A DNA stretch of 64,000 nt. Source: Apodemus sylvaticus (Eukaryota > Chordata > Mammalia > Rodentia > Muridae). Position 1 is the stretch's first letter. Each line of letters starts with the position of its first letter. Positions 31,801 to 43,800 of the stretch are shown one piece after another. The stretch spans positions 75,939,080-76,003,079 of the forward strand of contig NC_067482.1 of NCBI RefSeq assembly GCF_947179515.1, in the 5' to 3' direction. The notes under the pieces were generated by a model. The model made no database searches. It was given only the letters and a program-made list of their open reading frames with translations, and had not been told where the DNA came from. The position numbers and the translations under genes are program-made.

Positions 31801-34800
31801 TGGCCTGCCGGATCAGAAGGTGCCGATAGAGGGGTGTATAAAGGGTGGGCACAGCCACACCAACCCCCTGACACAGGGAAGCGGAACACCTCTGCTCTGT
31901 GCAAGGGAGCTCACAGCCTGGGGTGGTAGATACCCGAGCCCAGAGCCAGGGTGACCTGTGGGCGGGGCCAGAGCCCTCCTTATTTCTTCCACCTGGTCCT
32001 GGCCACCAGCTTCCTGGTCCCAGCAAGGAGGCACACAGGGGAGCACTACTGGAAGGTTCTACAGGAGACCCTCCAGCAAACTGATCTCAGGACCCTGGGC
32101 AAACTCAGCCTCTGGGGTGACACACACTCCCATTAGGCAGCCCTCTTCTCAGAGCCCTCCAGGGGCCCAGGAGCAGACCCCGCAAGTCATGAGCCTCCTG
32201 AGCGTCAGTTTCCTCCCCGTGGGATGGGATACTGATCCCACCTGTGGGTGCCGCAGGGTGACGTGTAAAGCAGATCACATATAGACTGTGCCCGATCTGT
32301 GGGCTGCACACACAGAGCTGTGGGCTCACAGGCTGGGGAGTCTGGAGGAGCCATTGTAGATTTGACTTTGGATAGGAAGTGTGTTGGTATACTGCAGAAA
32401 TGACCAGTGACAGAGGGTCAGTTATCCGGTAAGAGGGCAGTGGACCAGGTCAAGCCTTGTCACTGAGAACTGACCCCAGCCATGGAGATCTTCTGCACCC
32501 AGAGGTGCAACAGATAGCAGGAGCCCATGGGCCTGACAGACTTTTGCCCGATCCAGGGGGTAAGAAGATCCTGGAAAAGCTGGATGAGAGGCTCTCCTGA
32601 CCTCAGCCTGACCTGCCTCCAGCACTGGCAGCCACAGCACCCCCCACCTAGGGGAGGACAGCCCTTTGTCACCCTGCCCCTGAGGCCCTTGCTACAGGTC
32701 TGGTGGCTTCTCAAAACAGCACAGAGCACCCCTTCTGCAAAGAGGCTAGGGACCCTCCTCCCCTGTATGAAAGGGCGGATCCAGCTCTTGGCAACAGCGG
32801 CCGGCCTGCTATCTCAGGGAGGGGGCTTTACCTTGAGTCCGCCACAGATTGAACATGACAAAAAGAAAGCTGGAGATGGCCCTGCATGGGGGCTGCCTGC
32901 TTCCCAGGACTCGCCAGGGGATGGACTGGGTGACACAGCTTCACTGCCTGGCCCTTCCGTCGCCTGTCCCCGTCGCCGAGCTCCCAGCCAACTGGAGGGA
33001 CACCCCGTGGGTGCCTGACCTCCCAAGTCTGTGGCTGAACTGTGGTCAGAGCTGCCCTGGGCAGCTGGGCTTGGGTCTCTGGGGGCCTGGCGCAGGCTTC
33101 GAGGTGTGTCGTAGTGGTGTCGCAATGAAGTGGGCACCTGATACTCGGCCGCCCCAGGCGGGCAGGCGCACAGTCTGGGCTCAGGGGCGCTGGCTCCAGG
33201 GGGCAGGCTGAGGAGAGAACCAAATTCCTCACCAGCCCGCCACACGTCCAGGTTGCTGCCAGCATAGGACGAGAAGCTGCCAGAGTAGGAGGAGTGGCTG
33301 CCTGTGGCGATGCCACTGTCAGAGGAGCTCTGGCGGCCAACCTCCTGTAACTGCCGAGGCCGCAGTGGCTTGAGGGGTGGCCTTGAGGCTCCCAGCGTGG
33401 CTTCTCCTGGGCCTTGGGCAGCCACCAGCCCTGGTCCTTCTTGTGACGTGCCAGCTGAGGACGAGGACTGCTCTGGCCACGCAGTGAGCCGGCTGCTGGC
33501 GCTGATGTCTGAGTGGCTCGCCTCAGAAGAGGAACTGGATAGACTTCGGTCATCCCCTGAGACAAAGCAGAAACTGAGGCTGCCGTGGGGTCCAAGCAGG
33601 TGGGGAGTGGTCTCCAGTGAACATGCTATGGCAGTCCACTTCTCCCTAGCCCCTCCCCTTGGAAGCTGGAGCAGCAGGCCAGAGTCCACAGGACAGCCCC
33701 TTCCTCATCCAGCCCTGGCCACTTTCAGTGCCAGCCGCTTTGGAGCCCCTATCCCCCTGACAGCCATTTCCTCGGTCCCAGTCTTAGTCTCTGCATCTGG
33801 ACTCCACCTTCTCTCCTCTACAGCCCCTCCCTGAGGCAGGTACCTGCTTACAGTCCTTCAAACTGTGGATCTGCGACCCAGCTCCTGAGTCCCCCCTCCC
33901 CTCCTAACCCAGCTATTGTGACTCCTGTCCTGGCCACCTTTTAGCCCAGCCAAGGCCTGGACACCCTCTTCAACTTCCCAGTGGGCTCTCACAGCAGCCT
34001 GCCCCGTCCAGCCTGCCTTTCCTCTGACCCTATCACTGCCTCCTCTCATCATGGGGACTACAGGCCTCTGAGGACAAGAACATTCCTGGGATCAGATCCT
34101 GTCCACCACCCTCCCATCGTGCCAGGACTGCCTTGCCTCATCCCATGTGCATGCGGAAAAAAAAGTGCCACCATTGCCTTTCCTCTCTGCTTGCCTGGCC
34201 TAGCTTGCAGGCCTTCCTGAGCAAGACACCAGATGTAAACCCTCAAAGGAGATAAGAAAGCTTATGGCAAGCTTGAGAACCTCTACTTCTAGAGGGAGGG
34301 GTTGGGAGGGGAGAGGGCCATGGTCCTCCTGCGCATCCCTGGAAATAGGGACAGTCACCAGCCAGTACTTCTCTGGCCTAGGAAGACCTGCTATAGCCCA
34401 TCTGCCAAGCCAGCCTCCATCCCTCAGCCACAGCTGCTCCTGGCTGGGCTTCTGTCTGTGTTCCCACTGACAGTAGCTATAGAAGGGCCTCTGCTCCTGG
34501 GAAGCCAGCTCGGTTGGCCCCTGAGCAGTGTCTGACAAAAAAGTAAAACTAAATTGCAGAAGGCTTGGGGCTTGCCTAGGCCAAATGGCTAGTGTATGAA
34601 TGGATGACGGGAGAATAAATGAATGAGTAGGAGAGATAATGAGAAGGGACAGAGGCAACGAGTGGCTAAGTGGATGGGTGACAAAATGAATGAATGAGCA
34701 GGAGGAATCATGGATGGATGCATGGATGGACAGGTGGATGAATGGATAGATGGATGCATGGATGGATGGATGCATGGATGGATGGATAGATTCATAGATG

Positions 34801-37800
34801 GATAGATGGATGCACGGATGGATAGATCCATAGATGGATAGATGGATGCATGGATGGATGGATTCATGGATAGATGGATACATGGATGGATGGATGCATG
34901 CATGGATGGATAGATCCATAGATGGATAGATGGATGCATGCATGGATGCATGCATGGATGGATGGATTCATAGATAGATGGATGCATGGATGGATGGATG
35001 GATACATTATGGATGGATGGATGCATGGATAGATGGATGCATGGATGGATACATGCATGGATGGATGGATTCATAGATAGATGGATGCATGGATGGATGG
35101 ATGCATGCATGGATGGATGGATGCATGGATGGATGTTGCTATATGTTTCCAACCCAATTACCCAGTAAAAGAAATCTCAACTCAATCAGTAACAATACAA
35201 GCTATAAGCCTAGATTGGGCAGATCTCCCATTACACTACTCTATTCCATGTATATTATCCCATATAACTTGCGGTTTCTCCAGGCCACAAGCTTCTTTCT
35301 CTACAGCCTCTCCATACAAAATCCTCCATAGCTCCTCCCCCTTCCCCAGAGATCCTTTTCTCCTTCCCCAGCATAACACAGATGGATGATGAGTGGATGA
35401 GTGGATGGATGGATGGATGCATGCATGCGTGCATGGATACATGGATTATGGATACATTCATGGATAGATGGATAGGTGATGAGTGGATGAGTGGATGGAT
35501 AATAGATGGATGATGGATGGATGATGGATTATGGATGCATGGATGATGAATGGATGAGTGGATGGATGATAGATGAATGGATGGATGGATGGTGGATGAT
35601 GAGTGGATGGATGGAAGATAGATGGATAATAGATGGATGATGGATGCATGCATGCATGGATGGATGGATGATAAATGGATGAATGGATGGATGAATGAGT
35701 GAACAGGAGGGAAAAACCATGACCGAGATGGATGACAGATAACTAACTACACGAGTCAAAAGGGTCATCAGTGTGAACCCAAGGGGACCCCAACAGTCCA
35801 TGCAGACAGATTGCTGTGTAGCCCAGAGTGGGGTGGGGAGGACAGTACTTAGAGAGAGGTCCCTGTAGCCCAGACGAGACCAACCACTGACTCTACCTCC
35901 ACTGCCTGGCCGGCCAGAGTGTGAAAGCAGGCTGAGTCTCTTCTCTAGCTGCAGGGCTTCCAGTGCCTCCTGGGCAACACGCTCTTCTGAGGCTGAGGGC
36001 CCCCCAGAACTCGGGTCTGTGCAAAGAAAAAGGATCGGTGAAGCAGCAATCACCCCTGTACCTCAACCTGCATGTCACCCCTGCATGCCACCCTGCACAC
36101 CACCCTGCACACCACCCCCGCATCACCCCTGCATTCCACCTCTGCACCACTGGGACACCTGGTGAGTACAGAACCTTTAAGCCAAGGCATCCTGAGCTAG
36201 CCCCTAGCAGGCCCAGCCCTGTCCCACGCCTTCACCCAGCGGCTAGGCATCAAATACAGGATACCTAAACCAGCCACTCTGGCTCCCGAATTACAAGCCC
36301 AGGTCTCTGCGTCTTCCCAGTCCATGTTCTTGTTCCTGTGGGCATGTCCTTGAACTGCCCAGCCTGAGTCCCTGTCCCTGTGACAACCCCTACTAAGACA
36401 AGATCACTCTTCTCCACACTCAGCAGCGCGAGCCTCTCCTCAGTCCCACAATCCCCCTGATCCAGGAGAGGTTTGCTTGGCCCTGGCTTCTCACACCACT
36501 CCTCAAGGGCCCCACTTTGGTCTGAATGAAATGCTTCCACATTTCTGTCACTGCCTGCAGCTCCCTGGCCCCTTACCACCTGCCATCCATATAGCATTCC
36601 ATATCCCCCCCATAAGTGACAGCAAGGAGATTGTCCCCTATCTTCCCCATGCACCCTGTGTCTCTGCTGGGGTGCTCATGCAAGGTCCTCCTTGCCCATA
36701 TCTGCCAGCTGACCCCCCTTAGGAACCCCACTGACTAGAGTGCTAAGGTCCCAGGCCAGTGGACTCTAGGATTCTTAGTCATGGATAGGAAAGGGCATGC
36801 CTCCCCACTAGGCTGACGAAGCAGGTTACCTGTCTCTGGACCAGCAAGCCTACCTTCCCTGACACATTCCCACACACACCTGGGAGAACTGGCCGAAGCC
36901 CAAAGGGGCCTTTGGTCGGGGAGATGCCTCGGACAATGCAGTCAAACAGGAAGCTGATCTGCTCTCCCTCAGCTGAGGACAAGAAGAAGACTCCAGCCCC
37001 TGCAGAGGAAGGACAGAGAGACGGGACGGGGGTTGTCAGCCAGCTTCAGCAGCGGTTGGAGAGACACCCAGAGTAGGACTGGGGATCTGCGATGGGTGCA
37101 TGAAACCTGCAAAATCCGCAGCCCAAAGCCAAGTGACTTAATACAACTTCATGAAGCCACACGCTGGGAGCCCCAGAGCTGCTTAGCGAGTCCATGAAGG
37201 CTTCCACACGGAACCAGCCTTAGACACCAGGTTCAGACCATCCTAGCCTGCCTAGGACTGGGCCAAAGCAGCCATCTTCTCCACCTGCAACCATTTGTGC
37301 CCAGGGTGCCGAGTTGGGGGCTGTCCCTCCAGTAATGCTTACAGACTGGCAGAAAAACGTGTGCCAAAATGCCAGCTGGGTGCCCTTCCCAGACAGTGCT
37401 GCTGCACGGCCCAAGCACAGTGGTCCCACACTTCATGAGGGCATCCTGTCCCGACTAGCTAAGACTATTCTCCTAAAAGGATGTTGACCAGGCCGCTGTA
37501 TGCGCCTCCTGTGGGGAGATACTCAGGCTCCCCGCAGGCTTCCTGGGGCTTCTCCCCCAGCCCATGCTAATGACAAGGGAGGCACTTCTGGGAGTTCTCC
37601 CTTCAGTCTCCTGCTCCTCAGCTTGTCACCTCAGTATGGTCATCACTGACTCTGGCCCTCTCAGGGCTGTGCTGAGTCACCCGTGGATGTTTGTCCCATT
37701 GTGGCACAGTGTGGGGTGCAGTGCTCACCCCACAAATGATCAGCTGTCATTCTGAGTACTGTGTCTGAGAGCACACTGAGTGACCTCTCCCCTTTCTAGA

Positions 37801-40800
37801 GGTCAAAGGGTAAAGATGAACCCCTTGAGGCAGCACATACGTCCCAGGGCTGACTGCCCCACCTGTCTACTCAGCAGAAGGAAGGAATGGCATACAATCA
37901 GGCCAGGATCACTTGGGCAGAGGGACCACATAGGTGCTCAGAGCGTCTGTGCCCAGAGCAGCCCAGAGCAGTGAGTCAGCACGGAGGGCACCCCCAGGCC
38001 ACCTGCCAGCAGGCACTGGGCCGTGCCTCCACCAAGGGTGAATGAAGTCCGACCCTGGCCGAGTGAATGAGAGCCCAGCCAGGCTGGCTGCACCCACCTG
38101 CTGAGCCAAGGCCACGGGGCCGGACACTTGGTGTGTCACCACACAAGAATCTCTCTCTGCTCCGGGCTTCTGCCATTGCCCAAAGAAAGGCAGACAGGGT
38201 CGGTGCAGGAGGAATCTCAGGAAGAGAAAGCAGGGACAGCTCTGTATGTCTGGGTAAGAGCTGAGAAGTCCCCTCACTGACAAGTCCAGGTCACACTCCA
38301 TCTTTGCTAAACATAAGGCTTGGATGCCAGGGATTCTGCTAGTCCCAAGACACACAGGTGCCCCTGCATGGCCACCCTGGTGACCGCATCTGTGGCTACT
38401 AAAGCCTCGTGATGTCTTAAGCCATTCTCGTTTTAGAGATAAGCAAATGGAACCCACAGCAAGCAAGAGACAGACTCAAGACTAGAGCAGAGACCACTGG
38501 GACAGTGCTCAGCACTACAGAACTGGTTCTACACCAGGGACCAGGAAAAAAGGCAAGACCCAGAGAAGAAGTAGACAGCTACCCTGATGCCCACCCAGGA
38601 GGCCACCTCTAGAGCTCACGGGCTCAGAAAGGCCATGGTGGATCTGGTGGGTGGGCTAAGCCAAGATCTGTGCTGGGCCTTGGCTAAGTGTAGTATGCTG
38701 GCCATCATCTGCTGGCCAGTTCACACAAAGCATCCCGTGCTTGCTCCTGCCCCCATCTACCACCCCACCCACTGCAGGGCTCAGTCAGTCTGGCCCCAGC
38801 TCTCATAGAAGGCCAATCCTCTAATCCTGAGCTTACAGGCAGCTGGCAGAAGCCGCAGGACAATCAGTCCCCCGACTATAAAAAACCACATTACCGAAGG
38901 GAGTGGAGCCGGCCCTGCATTCCACCACAGCCGTATCTACGGAGTATCAGGCTCCCCCCCTCCCCGGAGATGCAGACAGGCAGACAAGGCCCAGGAACCT
39001 AGCCACTACCAACGTGGGCCCCAAATGCACACATGGCATCCCTATTAGCTACCTCGTCTACAGCCCTGAAGGATATACCTCTTCCAGGGCCCATCCACCT
39101 CGGATGCAGGGATAAGTCCCCCCACCCCCAGGATACATTTCTATCTCGTACCCTGTCCCCTCTGTCCTCCCATGGCTCTCAGAATCACTGAGGACTCCCC
39201 AAGTATGCCTGCCCCACCTGGCATGCCTCCGCATGGGCGATGCCCGTCATATTCCTTAGCATGTGGTAAAGGCCTTTAAAACAACATCAGTGGTTCTCAG
39301 CCCTCCTAATGCTGAGACCCTTTAACAGATTCTCATGTTGTGGTGACACCCAACCATAAAATTATTTTGTTACTATTTCACAGCTGTAGTTTTGCTACTG
39401 TTATTAATTGTAATGTGTTTTCCAAAGGTCTTAAGTAATTCCCCCAAAAGGGTCTCGGCCCACAGGTTGAGAAACACTGCGATATCTCCTTTTGTTACTG
39501 CCAAACTCTGACCTTTACCTCCATCCCAGGAAGCCAGATGTCGGCCCTGAGGCACTTTCACCTCTGCCACAGCCCTGGTGAGGCTCACTCTGCCATACAG
39601 CCGTTATCTGCTGCTCTAGAGCCCAGACCAAACACCATGTGACAGTGACTCCAGTGACTTCCCGGGACCAGATGCCAGGTCCCTTAGGTAAAAATAAAAA
39701 GATACAAGGATCTTCTCTTTGCTGCTTGCTAGTTTATAAGTTCCAAGAAAGGGGGAAGGCCAGGCCCGTTGTCCACGAGACTGCCCACCCATGTGGCTGG
39801 GTCCCCTTCCTCAGCATCCTCTGACCAGCCTGAGCCTCCTCGGATAGGATAAAGTGGCAGAGGTGACACTCTGCTCTTCCGGTTCTGGGATGAGGTCACC
39901 AAGGGTGCCTGGAGCCACCACCTTGTGCCCTTTTGTAACTATCCACCATGCAGAAAAGTCCAACTATACTGCTAGAAGAGGAACTATGAACTCCTGAACT
40001 CCACACCAACCACAGGACCCGCCATCATCCTGGCTTTCATTGTTCGAGTGACCCAGTCTGTGCCTCGAGGGACAGAGATGAGATGAGCTACCTCAGAACT
40101 CCAACCCAGAACTACAGAACAGATGCTAGAGCACGGTGTTTACTACATTACAAGAGTTAACACAAGGACCCCAAGATGGGGCACCAGAAGCGCCTAGGAT
40201 CTACCGGCTTTTGCTACAGCACAGCATGTCCTTAAAATCACCATGACAATGACCTCTAGACACACACACACACACACACACACACTTCCAAATGTCTCAG
40301 GCTTGTCCCAGCAAGGACCAGCACTTCCTGAGTGGAGTACAGAGACATTAGACAAAGACCCTGTCAGTCTGTCACTCGGCACCCTTGAGAGCACCTTTTT
40401 TGACCCGATGAGGCCACTCCTCCATTCCTCTGCCTGCTTCTGCTCTCCAGCACCTGCTTTGAGCCTCAGGGTTCCTGCTTATCCATGCAGTCTGCACCAG
40501 TACGGGCCTCCTCATAGGCCTTGACTCGTTTGTTTCTTGAAGACCAAGCTAAGGTCCTGGTCCTCAGGAAGAGAGCAAGTAGCCAGGCTCAGGTTAGGCA
40601 TTCCAGACCCCAGGAAGGGGGACCCCCCAAGCCCAACCTCAGGCACACTGCAGGTGCACCGGTCACCTTAGGAGGGAGTAGCATGTTGAGAGGTGACCCT
40701 TGCTCTCCTGTACAGCTGAAGCATTCTGCAGAACTGCCATCAGTCAGTCTCGGAACCTGATTTCTCTTACGTAGCAGCCTGAGCCTGAGCACCAAGATGA

Positions 40801-43800
40801 AGACACCAGGTACCCCAGGAGGTCCGATGGCCTGCCTCAGAGGTCAGAGGACACTGTGCCTCTCCTCCCTCTTCTGTCCCCAACAAACAGCTTGTAGCAA
40901 ATCAGCCACAGAGGACACAGATGGTGGCCGTTGACAGCTGGCAATGTCTGAATTACCTAGCAGCTGGTTCTGCTCCCTGGCTCCCAGCTTGGTGCCCACT
41001 CTGCCCAAGAAAGCCTTTTGTTCCTCAAGAGGAAGAAGGGCCGGCACGTGCCGGATGGAGGCCCGGGGTAAGCAGCCAGCCCCACCCTGCCGCAGGAACA
41101 GCTGCACGGACAAACGGCAATACATGAGCTGGGCCATTTCTGCCACTGTCCCCACCTGGCCACAGGCAGCCATGGCAGCCCACGCCTCCATCTCCTCGTC
41201 TTCAAAATAGAGCTAGGGTGAAAGCCCCAGGCGGCGGGGCCCCAAGAGCTAGGGCACCTGAGCACTTAGATGTATCCCTCTCTGGGTCTAATAGGACAGC
41301 TCTCAGGAATCCTCCTGTGCCAGCCTGGGCCCTGTGTGACAACAGGTTCCACACTGATGGGCCTGGACTCACTCTGTATGCAGATGTCACTATATGACTA
41401 CAGAAGAGGGAAGGGTCCACTCCAATCCAGGCTGACAGAACCCTAAAAGCCAGCAGAGATGGGACCACAGACCTGGGGGATCGTGACAGACAGAGGCCTG
41501 ACTCAAAACCAGCTGCTGACTGCAGGATCTTCACTGGAGGCCCCAGAGAAGTCCCCCCAAATGGCCACATCTCTTGAATGTCATTCCACAACTCCTGAGT
41601 CAAAGGGCTTTGTACGGCATGCCTCCTGCCTGGGACGCCTATGTCACCATCCCTGCAGCCCATGCACAAGGCTTGAGGAGAGCACTGAGCTAGCTCCACA
41701 GAGCCAGGAGTCCTCGTCCTGCTCTGCTGCTACTGCCCCACCTCAGCAAGGGTCCTGCCTCTCCCACCGTCCATCCAGATGGCGCTCCTGGAAACCACTG
41801 GCCACCCTGCTACAGCTACTGCACAGCATAGCCTTCCTGTCCTTGTCTGGAGAAAAACCAGAACCTGGTAGGCTCTAGGTTCTTCTAGGCCTTCCTTTCC
41901 TGATCTACCATCTCCTGGGTTGCCTTTCTGCAAGTGACCCTGGCACCTCTCTTCCCCACCAGGCCCCTGACCCCCAACTAAACCAACAAGTTTCAGCAGG
42001 TGAAAATCAACTTTAGAACAGGGTCATCTCTATACTGTCTGGGGAGCAGGCCCTGTTCCCATGACTCTGGAGGGGGCAGGACCAGGCCAGGCCAAGGTCT
42101 ATCCTTGGGGAAGGAAGATGTTAATTTAACATTCTTGAGATCTTCCAAGGTCTTCTGATACTGCCTACCAGCCATGTCCAGTTAGACAAAGCCAATCCAT
42201 ATGCACCATGACTCAAATCTTATAACCATCATGATTAAATGTTGGCTCCCAAAAGTCCTGTCCACGTGTATATGTGGAAGGCTCTTCGCCAATGGGCTGG
42301 GTTACATTGTGAACACAACACTCTCCTGGCTGATCGAGGTGACCGTTCAGCCAGTGACAGTCTGTGTCAGAGACAGAGGAGACACCAGCTGGGACTCCAG
42401 GAGTGCAGGTAATGAGGAAATCAGAAATAATCCCAGGGGCCCTAGAAGAAGGTCATACTAACCCTCTCACTGGGGACTGTTGGCCCCAAACTGTGAAGGA
42501 GCTGATTTCTGTTGCCTTAACAACCCCATTCCGGTTGCGGTGACTCTAGATGCCTGCTGCTCCGAGTCACAGTGGGATGCAGCTCCTTTCCAATGTCTGC
42601 CCACACGTAGGGCAGATGCATGGGCTCCAGTCACATCTTGTGCCCTGTGTTGCTGTCAGGGAGTTGCAGCTTGGCTGCAACAGTTTCAGTCACCACCTGG
42701 AGCAGGGCCAAGTGTGTCCCTAATTAGAGGACAGAGCCTTGGGGTATTGTCATGGACAGAGGTGCACTTGCCTAGTCAGTCTCTCCATACTGGCCTTCCC
42801 AGAGAGAGGGAGGCATCACTACCAGAACCCCGTGGATACACATCAGGACATGCTGAGCCTGGCTATGCTATACAGAGGCTAAGCCTCAACCTCTTATATC
42901 TTGCACTGTCTTCACACCCCAGCATTGAGTGGGGGTGGGTACACTCCTGATAAGAGGAAAAGGGTAGACATGTTGCAGGAGTTTCAGTTGCCTGTCCTAG
43001 GAATTCTACTACTCAAGGTCTGAGCCTCTAGAAAACAGGGGCTCTCTGCCCTAACCATGGTCACCACACAGCCTTTTCCAGCAGTCGGTGACTTTTAGGC
43101 CACTGTAGGATTTGGGCCAAGTAGGATTTGAGCAGGAGAGAAAGAATTGCCAGCAGTGCCAGTGCCAGGGCTATGAAGCAGGCCCCAGACTAGCCGGCTC
43201 CAGGCACAGTGGTTCCAGGCAGCCTCCTGCAGTTGACGAGCTAATTCCGGACCTTGCTCAGAAGCCCAGGGAAACACAACGGCCCAGGTCAGATGCTCAC
43301 TTTCTCAGCAGAGCTAACTCGCAGTGCCCAGGATGGTGACAAACGGAAGAGACCCCAGTGGTACAAGAGACCGAGCTGTGAACTCAGAGGCCACAGAAAT
43401 GTGTGCCAGGCCCTAATGCACTGGCGCCCAGACAAAGCGAACGGGCTTCCAGGGAAATGGGTCCTTTGGCCCAGTCACCCAGGGGATGCCAGCCTGGTCT
43501 GGAGATCAGGCTGGCCAGCACCGACCCTAACCTGCACCTGGAAATCCCACAGACCTTGAAGCAGGAATTCTGTCCTGCCCCATCAGATTCCAGGAACTCC
43601 CAAGTTGAGAGGCTCCCAGGAAGGAGAAGCCACTATATAACTGACTGGCCTGAGGTTTCCATCAAATGACAGAGGGGACCAACTGGCCATCCAACTACCA
43701 CAGCCAAAGGCCATCCTGGAATCCTCTACTCTTGAGACTTGTCAAGGAAGAAAGCTGAACACCATGGGAAATGGCTGTGCTTGCCCCAGCGCCATGATGT

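Larger units (their letters stand above)
31680..32813 (-). other. Dok7: Dok7 3' UTR of the canonical 504-residue form
   Basis: About 1.1 kb after the TGA at 32814-32816, ending at an AATAAA on the minus strand. It holds a MIR fragment at about 32196-32290. If the long isoform is real, this UTR is intronic sequence kept when cleavage beats splicing. Confidence 0.8.

Noticed and set aside
32828..33834. Long frames overlapping Dok7 exon 7 in other frames and on the plus strand (255 and 176 codons)
   Set aside because: They are shadows of a GC-rich coding exon. The Dok7 frame matches the known protein and fits the splice phases, and these do not.
34200..35653. Open frames of 63-251 codons with HPSIHASI repeats
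   Set aside because: These are GGAT microsatellite artefacts inside Dok7 intron 6.
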